A stretch of 64,000 nt of DNA from Paenibacillus thalictri (GCF_004307995.1 NZ_SIRE01000003.1:186001-250000), one strand, 5' to 3'; numbered from the stretch's first letter, positions 1 through 8,419 are shown. Notes: generated by a model not told the origin, from the letters alone. Program-made: numbers and translations.

Positions 1-821
1 GGTTTAATTTCCACAAGCGCCGCGGCGACCGTCCGCGAAATCGGGAAATTCGAGGAATCCGCAATCCGCACGCTGCCGCCGGAGAATATCATGGGAGGCT
101 GCGCAAGCAGCCGATGCTTGAAGCTGAGCGGAATGGTTCCGTACGGCGATTGAACTTCCTGGCTTTTTAACGGAGGAGGCACTTGGTCTTGAAATATGTA
201 CACCTGGTCCGAAGGAATGGAGTGAAACGCGCTGGCGGGAACTCCGAAGTTGGCGGACAACACATCTTTGGGAGTATGCGCAAACCAATCGGATATGGAT
301 AATGTGTTCAAATCGGAGAAATGGCCGTCGTCAAACACGAGCAGAAATTCGCAGCCTTTCTCCAACCCTTGAATGGAATGGGGCAATCCGGCGGGAAAAT
401 ACCACAGATCTCCCGGCCCAATATCGGCGATAAAATTGCGCCCGTCCTGGTCGACGGACGTGATCCGGGCGCTTCCCCATATCATATACGCCCACTCGGC
501 TTGCTGATGCCAATGCAGCTCGCGCACTCCCCCGGGAGTAAGGCTCATATTGACGCCGGCCAGCGTGGTCGCGATCGGAAGATCGCGCACCGTAATTTCG
601 CGCGACCAGCCGCCTTGATTCAGCTGCATATGCGTGTCGGAATACGAAAATTTCAAATTAGGCAGCAAGCCCGCATCCGTGACGGGAGGCACCAGCATAT
701 TCGGATTTTCGATATCGCGCATCACATCGCGCGGCCCGAAATCGGGACCGCCTGCGCCGTCGCTTCGGATGGGCTGCGGAATTTCCGCAGAACGGCCGTT
801 TGGCCGGGACGAATTGCTCAT
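1..821 (-). CDS. oxdC: Oxalate decarboxylase (bicupin, OxdC/OxdD family), 3' end outside window
   Basis: Oxalate decarboxylases convert oxalate to formate and CO2 using Mn in a bicupin fold. 273 codons are visible; the C-terminal part of the second cupin lies beyond base 1. The start is ATG at 821, nine bases after AGAGGAG. The first cupin has the metal motif H103-W-H105 with E109 and a distal H148 in FPAGLPH. The sequence aligns by memory with Bacillus subtilis OxdC over its whole visible length, including the inter-cupin DWFAHTP segment. The active-site lid, SENST in OxdC, reads SDLNT here (residues 169-173), so the Glu assigned as proton donor is Asp. Whether this is OxdC-like or the spore-associated OxdD-like paralogue cannot be told. 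Confidence 0.88.
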   Translation of the reverse strand, partial: MSNSSRPNGRSAEIPQPIRSDGAGGPDFGPRDVMRDIENPNMLVPPVTDAGLLPNLKFSYSDTHMQLNQGGWSREITVRDLPIATTLAGVNMSLTPGGVRELHWHQQAEWAYMIWGSARITSVDQDGRNFIADIGPGDLWYFPAGLPHSIQGLEKGCEFLLVFDDGHFSDLNTLSISDWFAHTPKDVLSANFGVPASAFHSIPSDQVYIFQDQVPPPLKSQEVQSPYGTIPLSFKHRLLAQPPMIFSGGSVRIADSSNFPISRTVAAALVEIK

Positions 822-966
822 CTCATGAGTCTCCTCTCGTATATGTTTTTTTCCAGCTGCAGTCAATATAAAAGTGTATGAGCAAGGTTTGGCCATTATG
901 AGTCTTGCCTGGACAGTCTGTGCGCTGTATCATGTTAAGATATCGATCAGCTAGGAGTGACACATC

Positions 967-1875
967 ATGCTGCAGCTTTCACGCACGCGTACCGCCGTTT
1001 ATCTTGCTTTCCTGGTCTTGGTCTGGGGAGTGAACTGGCCTTTATCCAAATATGCGCTGCATTTCACGCCGCCTATCTTGTTTGCGGGCCTTCGGACGTT
1101 GATCGGAGGGCTTATTTTAATTATGCTGGCGCTTCCCGGCTATAAAAAGTTGAATTTTCAAAAGACGTGGCCGGTTTACGTCATCTCCTCCGTTTTAAAT
1201 ATCATTTTATATTACGGTTTGCAAACGATCGGTTTGGGATATTTGCCAGCCGGATTATTTTCCGCGATCGTCTTTTTTCAGCCGGTTCTGCTTGGTTTCT
1301 GCTCCTGGCTGTGGCTGGGCGAAGAGATGCACGCGTGGAAATGGCTGGGGCTGGTCGCCGGTTTTCTCGGCGTTGGGGTGATTAGCGCCGGCGGTTTTGC
1401 CGGACACCTGTCGTCGACGGGCATATTGCTTGCTCTCGGCAGCGCGGTGAGCTGGGCATTGGGTACGGTTTATACGAAAAAAATGGCAGCCCGGGTCGAC
1501 TTAATCTGGAATGTTGCACTACAGCTCACGATTGGCGGCGTTTTTCTGCTCGCTTCCGGTTCGCTGCTTGAGCGCTGGCCGTCGATCGTGTGGAGCGGTT
1601 CATTTATATGGAGCCTGCTGTTTATTTCGGTGTTTGTCATCGCCTTGGGCTGGCTGGTGTTTTTTAAGCTGGTCGGTTCGGGAGAGGCAAGTAAAGTGGG
1701 GGCTTTCACTTTTCTGATTCCGGTCATTGCGATCGTATGCAGCGTGATTTTTATGGGCGAGTCGGTTACGTTTAATCTGGTGGCGGGATTTGTTCTCATT
1801 ATCGCGAGCATCATGCTGGTCAATTTCAAAAAAGCCGGAGCATCTGCAGGGGGCGCCGAAAAAGCGGCAGAGTGA
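967..1875 (+). CDS. EamA/DMT-family transporter
   Basis: 302-aa polytopic membrane protein with about ten hydrophobic segments arranged as two EamA (DUF6) repeats, the size and layout of the drug/metabolite transporter superfamily. The N-terminal WGVNWPLSK and the internal GEEMHAWKWLGLVAG segment are typical of the family's repeats. The start is ATG 967 after AGGAGTGACACATC. The substrate is unknown; family members export amino acids, nucleosides or other metabolites. It is divergent from the oxalate decarboxylase gene with about 145 bases between them. Monocistronic by position: a terminator and an inverted repeat follow before the next gene. Confidence 0.88.
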   Translation: MLQLSRTRTAVYLAFLVLVWGVNWPLSKYALHFTPPILFAGLRTLIGGLILIMLALPGYKKLNFQKTWPVYVISSVLNIILYYGLQTIGLGYLPAGLFSAIVFFQPVLLGFCSWLWLGEEMHAWKWLGLVAGFLGVGVISAGGFAGHLSSTGILLALGSAVSWALGTVYTKKMAARVDLIWNVALQLTIGGVFLLASGSLLERWPSIVWSGSFIWSLLFISVFVIALGWLVFFKLVGSGEASKVGAFTFLIPVIAIVCSVIFMGESVTFNLVAGFVLIIASIMLVNFKKAGASAGGAEKAAE

Positions 1876-1979
1876 GCTGGTCCGTTCTTACGGAACGCCA
1901 GCGTTCATTTTGTCGCCCAATTTCACCCGCTGCTAGCCGGTACATCCAAGAAATTCGCGGATCATCAGCTACCCTCCTT

Positions 1980-2010
1980 GTTTGCAATTAGTAAAATCGC
2001 CATTGCAAAC
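1980..2010. promoter_or_regulatory. 9-bp inverted repeat, possible operator
   Basis: GTTTGCAAT and ATTGCAAAC form a perfect 9-bp dyad separated by 13 bases, in the gap before the glycoside-hydrolase gene. No downstream T-run, so it looks more like a protein-binding dyad than a terminator. Function inferred only from symmetry and position. Two copies of the short direct repeat ATTTGAAACAT follow within the next 45 bases. Confidence 0.3.
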
Positions 2011-2079
2011 AGGCGGAAATTTGAAACATCGTGTGGCCAATTTGAAACATTACGACCCAAATCGGCGAATCGTTCGAAA

Positions 2080-2116
2080 TGAAACATCCTGTACCTAAAT
2101 GGATGTTTCTTTTTTA
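2080..2116 (+). terminator. Rho-independent terminator or leader attenuator
   Basis: GAAACATCC and GGATGTTTC form a perfect 9-bp stem with an 11-base loop followed by a run of six T. It lies about 200 bases after the EamA gene and 60 bases before the hydrolase start, so it could end the former transcript or attenuate the latter. Confidence 0.7.
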
Positions 2117-2174
2117 TGTATTCCGGGCTACATTGGACGTATTCCTATCTCTTGCCGACAAGGAGCGTCCCATT

Positions 2175-4658
2175 ATGACCATTGCTTCGCAAATGCTCGA
2201 TTTCACGCATGCTCTGATTATTCACGCTTCCTCCACATCCGCACACGTCAACAAGGCATTAGCCGTATTGTCCGAGGAAATCGCTAAACGAACCGGGCTG
2301 GAGTTACCTTGCGGAAACGCGGATATCGCTGCCGCACCATCTTCGTCACCGCTGATCATCGTTGGATCGGAAGCGTCGCTGCAGGAGCTTCTGCAGGCGG
2401 AGCTGCCGCTGCGGCAGCTGCTGGACGGCTTGCCGAGACAAGGAGCCGAAGGCTACCGTATCGCCGCAGGCTCTGCGGACGGGCGACCCGTCGCCTGGAT
2501 CGTTGGCGCCGACGACCGCGGGGTGCTGTTTGGCGTCGGCAAGCTGCTGCGCCAGCTGCACCTGACGGAAGGCAGCATCCTGCTGAGCCCGAATCTTCGG
2601 CTGTGCAGCACGCCGGCTTTTAAGCTGCGCGGCCATCAGCTCGGATACCGGCCGAAAACTAACGCTTACGATGCATGGTCGGTCGAGCAATTTGAGCAAT
2701 ATATCCGCGAGTTGGCTTTATTCGGCTCCAACAGCATTGAAATTTTGCCGCCCCGTACCGATGATGATGCGACAGGGGTTCATATGAAGGTGCCGCCGCT
2801 GGAGATGATGGTCCAGTTGTCGCACATCGTTGATGCCTATGGGCTCGACTTGTGGATATGGTATCCGAATATGGCGTCCGATTACAGCGATCCCGCGACG
2901 ATTGAGGCCGAGCTGGCCGAACGCGAGGATATTTTTCGCCGGCTGCCGAGGATCGATCACATTTTGATTCCAAGCGGCGATCCGGGACATATCAAGCTGG
3001 ACGAATTTTTTGCCTGGACGGACCGGGTAGCCGCATTGCTAAAGCGCTATCATCCGCAGGCCAAGCTATGGTTTTCGCCGCAGCATCCGCAGCCTACGGA
3101 TGAATGGGTAAACGGCTTCATCGAGGGAGTCAACCGCCGGCCGGACTGGCTTGGCGGCGTGGTTCATGGCCCGTGGGTGAGAAAAACGCTGCCGGAGCTG
3201 AGAGCGCTGTTGGACCCGGCCATTCCGATTCGCAATTATCCCGATATTACGCACAATTTTGCCGCCCAATTCCCGATTCCGGATTGGGACTTGGCTCTGG
3301 CGATGACGCACGGGCGCGAATGCATCAATCCCCGGCCGCTGGCCATGAAGCAAATCCATAACCGGATTTCGCCTTATACGGTCGGCAGTCTTACCTATTC
3401 GGAAGGCATCTACGATGACGTCAACAAATTGATTTGGGGAGCTCAAGATTGGGACCCGTCTGCGGATGTTGCCGACACACTGCGCGAATATGCCCGGTTT
3501 TTCATCGGCAGCAGCTACGCAGAGGCGTTCGCCGTGGCGACTCTGGCGCTGGAGCGCAATTGGACAGGACCGCTGATCGCAAACGGCGAAGTGGAGGACA
3601 CGCTGCGCCAATGGCGCGATATGGAGGAGACCGCTCCGCCTGCCGTGCAGGGCAATTACCGCTTCCAGATGGGGCTGCTGCGCGCTTATTATGACGCCTA
3701 TATCCGGCGTCGTCTGCTCTATGAGACCGATCTGGAGCTGCGCGCCACGGCTGTTCTTGATGCCGCGCCCCGGATCGGGGCCGAGTCCGCTTTGGCTGAA
3801 GCGGAAGCGGTGCTGCAGTTGGCGTGGACCGCGCCGCCGGCGCCCGAGCTGCGTAAGGCATGCGACGAGCTGGCCGAACGCCTGTTCCATGCGATCGGCG
3901 CCCAGTCGTCGGTCGGCAAATACCAGGCGATCGCTTGGGACCGCGGCGCTTTTATGGACGATATCGACCAGCCGCTCAACAATGCGCATTGGCTGCTGGG
4001 CTGCTGCGAACGTGCCCGGCAAGCGGCCGATGAATCCAGCCGTCTGGAGCTCCTTCGCGCGGCGATCCGCAGGACCGATCCGGGCCCCGGCGGATATTAC
4101 GACAATCTGGGTTCCCCGTCCGGCTGGCGGCGCGTTGTGTCGAAGCACGATTGGGATGAAGATCCGAGTTTTGGCGAGTCGGTATTTACCGCCTATTGCG
4201 TACATTTTCTGCATATGAGAGAAGAGCGGAAGCGGGAGGTCGGTCCGGTTCCTTTGGCTTGGCTTACTCAGCTGACCGCGTTTTATAAGGAGCCGCTTAA
4301 GCTCCGGTACGAGCATCTGGACGACGGTTCGGACTATGTGCTCAGAGTGACTTACAGCGGATTTATGACAGCGCGCAGCGGTCCAATGACGCTGAAGGCC
4401 GGAGATCGACATGTTCTTCAGGAACAATTGCGCATCAACGTGCCGGTTCAGCAGATAGAGTATGTTATCTCCCGCGAAGCCATCACGGACGGCGTGTTAA
4501 CGTTGACCTGGAGCACGGCTTACGATCGGGTAGGCCCGTTTGCCGCGGAGGTTTGGCTAATGAGGGCCGAGTATCATCAGTCTATTCAAGGTTTGGCTTC
4601 GTCGGTTCCGCTTTTGTCGGAAGTGGAGCGGGCCTTGGTGAACGGTACCATGGGGTAG
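2175..4658 (+). CDS. Glycoside-hydrolase-like protein (GH20 N-domain plus TIM barrel)
   Basis: 827 residues from ATG 2175, preceded by AAGGAG at a 7-base spacing; an in-frame ATG at 2079 lies inside a terminator hairpin and is unlikely. Residues about 1-130 resemble the GH20b/GH67-N alpha/beta domain found before the barrels of hexosaminidases and alpha-glucuronidases. A TIM-barrel-like region follows at about 145-480 (NSIEILPPRTDDD, LDLWIWYPNM, LWFSPQHPQP), then a long helical region and a C-terminal beta-rich region. No signal peptide, so cytoplasmic action on imported oligosaccharide is likely. An RraA-family gene follows after 49 bases. The exact GH family and catalytic residues could not be assigned. 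Confidence 0.6.
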   Translation: MTIASQMLDFTHALIIHASSTSAHVNKALAVLSEEIAKRTGLELPCGNADIAAAPSSSPLIIVGSEASLQELLQAELPLRQLLDGLPRQGAEGYRIAAGSADGRPVAWIVGADDRGVLFGVGKLLRQLHLTEGSILLSPNLRLCSTPAFKLRGHQLGYRPKTNAYDAWSVEQFEQYIRELALFGSNSIEILPPRTDDDATGVHMKVPPLEMMVQLSHIVDAYGLDLWIWYPNMASDYSDPATIEAELAEREDIFRRLPRIDHILIPSGDPGHIKLDEFFAWTDRVAALLKRYHPQAKLWFSPQHPQPTDEWVNGFIEGVNRRPDWLGGVVHGPWVRKTLPELRALLDPAIPIRNYPDITHNFAAQFPIPDWDLALAMTHGRECINPRPLAMKQIHNRISPYTVGSLTYSEGIYDDVNKLIWGAQDWDPSADVADTLREYARFFIGSSYAEAFAVATLALERNWTGPLIANGEVEDTLRQWRDMEETAPPAVQGNYRFQMGLLRAYYDAYIRRRLLYETDLELRATAVLDAAPRIGAESALAEAEAVLQLAWTAPPAPELRKACDELAERLFHAIGAQSSVGKYQAIAWDRGAFMDDIDQPLNNAHWLLGCCERARQAADESSRLELLRAAIRRTDPGPGGYYDNLGSPSGWRRVVSKHDWDEDPSFGESVFTAYCVHFLHMREERKREVGPVPLAWLTQLTAFYKEPLKLRYEHLDDGSDYVLRVTYSGFMTARSGPMTLKAGDRHVLQEQLRINVPVQQIEYVISREAITDGVLTLTWSTAYDRVGPFAAEVWLMRAEYHQSIQGLASSVPLLSEVERALVNGTMG

Positions 4659-4707
4659 AACAAGGGGATAAAACGGCAAGCGCCGATTTGAAAAGGAGAG
4701 ATCAAAG

Positions 4708-5460
4708 ATGGAGCAGCGGATTTTAACGCACAGCGAGCTTTTGCAGCTGAAAAGATGGAATACGCCGACGGTTTACAACGGTTGGGAGCAGATTACGAAT
4801 TATGATCGCAGGACGTGTTTTAACCGCGAGGAAACAAAAGATTATATGCCGCATATGGGCGTGATGATCGGTTATGCGGTGACGGTGCAGTGCCAGCCGA
4901 GCAATCCCGACCATCAGATCAATCAGCCGAACGCTCCGGCAGAGTACAGAGAATACATTGCCAGCATTCCCGGACCTAAGATCGTGATCGTGCAGGATTT
5001 GGATAAACCGGATGCATATGGTTCTTTCTGGGGCGAGGTCGGGGCCAACATCCACCGTTCGCTCGGCTGCGTAGGTACGATCACCGACGGGGCGGTCCGC
5101 GATTTGGACGAAATGAACAACGCCGGGTTCAAGGCGCTTGCAGCGAGAACTTGTGTTGGCCACGCTTACAGTTGGCCGGTGAAATGGAATTGCGAAGTTG
5201 AGGTGTTTGGCACGAAGGTGAAACCCGGGCAATTGATTCATGCCGACAAGCACGGATTTCTGATCATCCCCGAGGAGGATCAGGCTCATATTCTCGAAGC
5301 GACACGTTTCATGGACACAAATGAATGCAATACCGTCATTGTGAGCGGACGCAACACAGCCGGGAAATCGATGGAACAGGTGCTGGCAGGCATGCAGGAG
5401 GCAGGAAAGCTATTCGGAGCGGCAGCCCATGGGAAGTACGGGAAAAAAGGAGAATGGTGA
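4708..5460 (+). CDS. RraA-family protein (HMG/CHMG aldolase-like)
   Basis: 250-aa member of the RraA/DlpA fold. The family signature is visible as VGTITDGAVRDLDEM, with the Arg-Asp pair that binds substrate and divalent metal in the aldolase members, followed by VFGTKVKPGQLIHADKHGF, the usual C-terminal motif. Family members include oxaloacetate decarboxylases, 4-hydroxy-4-methyl-2-oxoglutarate aldolases and RNase E inhibitors; Firmicutes lack the RNase E role in the E. coli form, so an aldolase or decarboxylase role is preferred. The start is ATG 4708 after AAAGGAGAG. It is probably co-transcribed with the upstream hydrolase-like gene. A second RraA paralogue lies at 58919-59824. Confidence 0.78.
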   Translation: MEQRILTHSELLQLKRWNTPTVYNGWEQITNYDRRTCFNREETKDYMPHMGVMIGYAVTVQCQPSNPDHQINQPNAPAEYREYIASIPGPKIVIVQDLDKPDAYGSFWGEVGANIHRSLGCVGTITDGAVRDLDEMNNAGFKALAARTCVGHAYSWPVKWNCEVEVFGTKVKPGQLIHADKHGFLIIPEEDQAHILEATRFMDTNECNTVIVSGRNTAGKSMEQVLAGMQEAGKLFGAAAHGKYGKKGEW

Positions 5461-5640
5461 CGATTCCGAGCGGCCGGAGACGCGCGGCCATTAAGCATCG
5501 CATCGGCCGGCGTGCATGGCGCCGGGAGGCTGGAAGCGGCGGCATATAGCGCGCCCTTAGGACGGGAGGCAGGACGGGTTTCGGCTGCGGCACACAATAA
5601 GTATCGGATCGGAGAACGGGTAAGTGGAGCAGCCCCCTCT

Positions 5641-5826
5641 CTAACGGACGTGAGCTGCTGCTATGTAAACCAAATCCGGGGTTTGCTCAATGTGGCGGAC
5701 ACCAGCGCTCTTATTCGGCCAGTTATCGCGGTTTCCCGACTTTTTTTGGGCAAATAAAGTCGCCGGTGTCCGTTAAAAAAGCAACCCCCGGTTTTTGAGC
5801 CACATAGAGACACTCAGGTCCGTTAG
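5641..5826. repeat. 186-bp imperfect palindromic element
   Basis: The arms 5641-5707 and 5761-5826 are inverted copies of each other (about 70-75% by hand alignment), including outer CTAACGGAC-x-TGAG/CTCA-x-GTCCGTTAG and inner CGGACACC-x-GCG. The 53-base centre is itself weakly symmetric. The element sits in a 630-base gap (5461-6093) with no convincing gene. Beyond it a second, weaker dyad joins TGGAGCGTG (5830-5838) with CACGCTCCA (5926-5934). Such long palindromes are typical of MITE-like or dispersed intergenic repeats; copy number in the genome is unknown. Nothing recognisable was seen in 5461-5640. Confidence 0.6.
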
Positions 5827-6031
5827 CGTTGGAGCGTGCGTTCGCATCGTTCGCGTGCATAAGGCTAACCATAGCGACGAGGCAGTCCGTTACAGACGGC
5901 TGCTAACCCGCCTTGCCTACTCAGCCACGCTCCACGAGAAAAGGCAGCTCATTTCACAAAAAAAGCACTTAGCGACGATGTTTTCCGCTAGGTTTCCTTG
6001 TCTTATCCGATCAGCCCGTTGTGATGAGCTA

Positions 6032-6067
6032 TTGTATGTGCGAATAAAGTGTGCTAAAATGAGCACA
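6032..6067 (+). promoter_or_regulatory. Promoter of the Rrf2 gene with overlapping operator
   Basis: TTGTAT at 6032 and TAAAAT at 6055 are separated by exactly 17 bases. The dyad TGTGC-N8-GCACA (6050-6067) covers the -10 element. The identical dyad occurs again after the regulator gene at 6513-6530, which points to autoregulation by the Rrf2 protein encoded between them. Confidence 0.65.
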
Positions 6068-6093
6068 TTAAATCAAAAGACGAGGAGGCTCCG

Positions 6094-6495
6094 ATGGCAC
6101 AATTAAAACGTTTTGGATTTGGCCTGCAGGCCTTAATTGTGCTGGCTGCGAATTCGGAGCAATGTTCCAGCGCCGAGATTGCCGAGCAGATCCGCTGCGA
6201 ACCGACCGCCCTCCGCAAAATTTTGGCCCAACTGGTGGATGCGGGGATTGTGATGGTAAAGCAAGGCAGAACGGGCGGATACCAGTTGGCCCGTGATCCG
6301 GAGCACATCACATTGTCGGAGATATACAAATCGTTGCATGAAGAGGAACCGCGCTGGGACCGGATGATGGACACGACGGGCAATCACCTGTTCGGGCAAA
6401 AAGTGAACGAGTCGTTCCGCAAAATTATGACCGATATCAACGAGCAGGTGGATCGTGTGTTGGGTACGTATACGATTGCCGATCTGCTCGATTGA
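6094..6495 (+). CDS. Rrf2-family transcriptional regulator
   Basis: 133 aa with the Rrf2 winged helix: SSAEIAEQIRCEPTALRKIL as recognition region followed by the wing GRTGGYQLARDPEHITL. The three closely spaced cysteines that hold the Fe-S cluster in IscR and NsrR are absent (only C24 and C35 are present), so it resembles the cluster-free CymR/YwnA type. RBS GACGAGGAGGC before ATG 6094. Matching operators lie over its own promoter and directly before the next gene, so it probably represses itself and the downstream membrane protein and hydrolase. The signal it senses is unknown. Confidence 0.88.
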   Translation: MAQLKRFGFGLQALIVLAANSEQCSSAEIAEQIRCEPTALRKILAQLVDAGIVMVKQGRTGGYQLARDPEHITLSEIYKSLHEEEPRWDRMMDTTGNHLFGQKVNESFRKIMTDINEQVDRVLGTYTIADLLD

Positions 6496-6512
6496 TTTTT
6501 TTCGGAATAAAA

Positions 6513-6530
6513 TGTGCAAAAAAATGCACA
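6513..6530. promoter_or_regulatory. Second Rrf2 operator, before the AbrB-type gene
   Basis: TGTGC-N8-GCACA with the same arms, spacing and AATAAA-rich 5' flank as the site at 6050-6067. It lies 18 bases after the regulator stop codon and 37 bases before the next start. The conserved 8-base spacing in both copies supports a real binding site. Confidence 0.6.
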
Positions 6531-6567
6531 CTTTATATGTCGACTCCATTAAAGGAGGTGATAACAA

Positions 6568-7683
6568 ATGGATGAGCCCGCCCGGAAACGTTACGTTTCC
6601 ATGGGTATATCCCTGATTACGGCGATTGTTGGAGGGATCGTTTTTAAGCTGCTGCATTTACCGATTCCATGGCTGCTGGGGCCGATGGTGTTTGTATTAA
6701 TCGGCTCCAATGTGTTTAAAGGGAGTTATCAGTGGTCCGGGCAAATCCGCAACGGGGCGATGATTGTCGTCGGTTACACCATCGGATTGTCGATGACGGC
6801 CGCTGCGCTGAAGGAGATGTCTTATCAGCTGCCGGCGATGCTGTTAATGAACGTGCTGCTGCTGCTTGTTTGTTCGGCTATCGCTTTTATTGTTTCCAAG
6901 CTGTCGGATACAGACTTCAATACGGCGCTGCTCGGCAGCATGCCGGGAGGTCTCACGCAGATGGTGCTTTTGGCCGAAGAAAGCGAAGGGGTCGATCTTA
7001 CGGTTGTGACCGTCACCCAAGTGATCCGGCTGATCATTATCATTGTATGTATCCCTATGCTCGTATTCAGCCCGATCTTCGGGCAAACGCACAGTGCCGT
7101 ACCCGCGGCGCAAGCGTTAACGGGAAGTGCTGCAGGATGGAGCGGTTCGGTAACGAATCTGCTCGTATTCGCCGTAGTCTGCGTCATCTGCGCAGTAGGC
7201 GGGACCAAAATCAAATTTCCCACCGCCTTTCTGCTGGGGCCGATTATCGGCACAGCCGCGCTTCAGCTTTGCGGCTTGCAAGGCCCGACGCTTCCCACTT
7301 TTGTCATCAATGCGGTTCAACTGGCTATCGGCGTTAATGTTGGTTTGATGCTGAAGCCGGGAAAACTGGCGCGCAAAGGGCGGATCATCTCGCTTGCCGT
7401 TGCCAGCGGGCTCGCACTGATGCTGGGAGCATGGGGGCTCAGCGAACTTCTGACCTTGCTTCATCCGGTCTCCCGGGCGACCAGCTTGTTAAGTCTTGCC
7501 CCCGGAGGCGCGGATCAGATGGGCATCATCGCCCACGAAATTCATGCGGATTTATCGATGGTAGCCGGTTATCAGTTGTTCCGCGCCTTCTTTATTTTGT
7601 TTGCGGTGCCGCCGCTGATCAGAATGTTGTTCCGGCTGCAGCACAAAAGAAAAAGCGGCGCAGAAGCGCTCAAGCAAAATTAA
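6568..7683 (+). CDS. AbrB-family membrane protein (AbrB duplication domain)
   Basis: 371-aa integral membrane protein with about ten hydrophobic segments in two halves, each with the PxPWLLGPM / GMxPGGLTQM type motifs of the TIGR03082 'AbrB duplication' family: PIPWLLGPMVFVLIGS and GSMPGGLTQMVLLAEE in the first half, FLLGPIIGTAAL and LAPGGADQMGIIA in the second. The family is often misannotated as a transcriptional regulator or ammonia monooxygenase; it looks like a transporter with unknown substrate. Start ATG 6568 after a perfect AAAGGAGGTGATAA. Located between an Rrf2 operator and an isochorismatase-fold hydrolase, probably in one operon with it. Confidence 0.8.
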   Translation: MDEPARKRYVSMGISLITAIVGGIVFKLLHLPIPWLLGPMVFVLIGSNVFKGSYQWSGQIRNGAMIVVGYTIGLSMTAAALKEMSYQLPAMLLMNVLLLLVCSAIAFIVSKLSDTDFNTALLGSMPGGLTQMVLLAEESEGVDLTVVTVTQVIRLIIIIVCIPMLVFSPIFGQTHSAVPAAQALTGSAAGWSGSVTNLLVFAVVCVICAVGGTKIKFPTAFLLGPIIGTAALQLCGLQGPTLPTFVINAVQLAIGVNVGLMLKPGKLARKGRIISLAVASGLALMLGAWGLSELLTLLHPVSRATSLLSLAPGGADQMGIIAHEIHADLSMVAGYQLFRAFFILFAVPPLIRMLFRLQHKRKSGAEALKQN

Positions 7684-7749
7684 CGACCCGAATCGAATGC
7701 GGCGCAACCGCAAGCAGGGTAAACAAACGAACCATATGGAGGGATTTAG

Positions 7750-8325
7750 ATGAGTTCACTGAACCTTAACTTTGAGAAAACCGCGCTGGTCATTATCGAT
7801 TTGCAAAACGGAGTTGTTCAATTCTCAGACGGCCAGGAGATCGTGGAAAAAACAGTGCCGCTCGTAGATCTGTTTCGCGAAAAAGGCAGTTTGATCGCTT
7901 TTGTCAACGTTGAATTTCTCGATGGAAAAGACCGCCTGGAGCCGCTTACGGACCAGCCGGCGGCGCAAGGCGGCGCTCAAATGCCTGCAAACTGGGCGGA
8001 CTTCGCTCCCGAGCTGAATGTCGGTGCGGGCGATTATAAGGTGACGAAACGGCAGTGGGGCGCCTTCTTTGGCACAGACCTCGATCTGCAGCTGCGCCGC
8101 CGCGGCATCGATACGATCGTGCTTTGCGGTATTGCAACAAACATCGGCGTGGAAAGCACGGCAAGAGAAGCGTTCCAATTTGGTTATAACCAAATTTTCC
8201 TGACCGATGCGATGAAAACATTCACGGCCGAGCAGCATGAAGCGACGTGCAATTATATTTTTCCGAAAATCGGCAAAGTGCGCACGGTACAGCAATTTTT
8301 GGCGGAAGCGGCGGCAAACGGCTGA
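7750..8325 (+). CDS. Isochorismatase-fold hydrolase lacking the family cysteine
   Basis: 191 aa of the isochorismatase-like alpha/beta fold. Asp17 in VIIDLQNG and Lys100 in VTKRQWGAFFGTDL are the expected catalytic Asp and Lys. The third position, normally Cys in T-x-x-C-V, is Gly133 in GIATNIGVESTA. Gly here is also found in true isochorismatases such as EntB, so a vinyl-ether hydrolase-like reaction is more likely than a Cys-dependent amidase. RBS GGAGGGATTTAG before ATG 7750. The gene follows the AbrB-type transporter by 66 bases and may act on the transported compound. The common label 'cysteine hydrolase' would be wrong. Confidence 0.82.
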   Translation: MSSLNLNFEKTALVIIDLQNGVVQFSDGQEIVEKTVPLVDLFREKGSLIAFVNVEFLDGKDRLEPLTDQPAAQGGAQMPANWADFAPELNVGAGDYKVTKRQWGAFFGTDLDLQLRRRGIDTIVLCGIATNIGVESTAREAFQFGYNQIFLTDAMKTFTAEQHEATCNYIFPKIGKVRTVQQFLAEAAANG

Positions 8326-8366
8326 TCGTCCCGGCAAAAAAATGAAAATTGCTGCTTGTCCGGATG

Positions 8367-8395
8367 TTGACAAGGCCAAATCGTTGACCTATAAT
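8367..8395 (+). promoter_or_regulatory. Sigma-A promoter of the leuA leader
   Basis: Perfect TTGACA (8367-8372), 17-base spacer, perfect TATAAT (8390-8395). It would start transcription near 8402, just ahead of the T-box leader. Confidence 0.85.
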
Positions 8396-8419
8396 AACCA
8401 ATAACTTCACAAACAAATG

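Noticed and set aside
321..881. 186-codon plus-strand open frame at the window start
   Set aside because: It is antisense to the oxalate decarboxylase gene, which has full motif support and a good RBS.
2079..2174. Upstream in-frame ATG giving 32 more residues on the hydrolase-like protein
   Set aside because: The codon lies in the 5' arm of a terminator hairpin and has no RBS; ATG 2175 follows AAGGAG.
3066..4427. 453-codon open frame on the minus strand inside the hydrolase-like gene
   Set aside because: It is fully antisense to a well-supported gene, has no RBS or promoter, and its composition (Arg, His, Gln rich) is that of a shadow frame in GC-rich DNA.
5512..6106. Two open frames of 81 and 103 codons in the 5.5-6.1 kb gap
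   Set aside because: They read through the palindromic element and the rrf2 promoter and operator and have no RBS or similarity.
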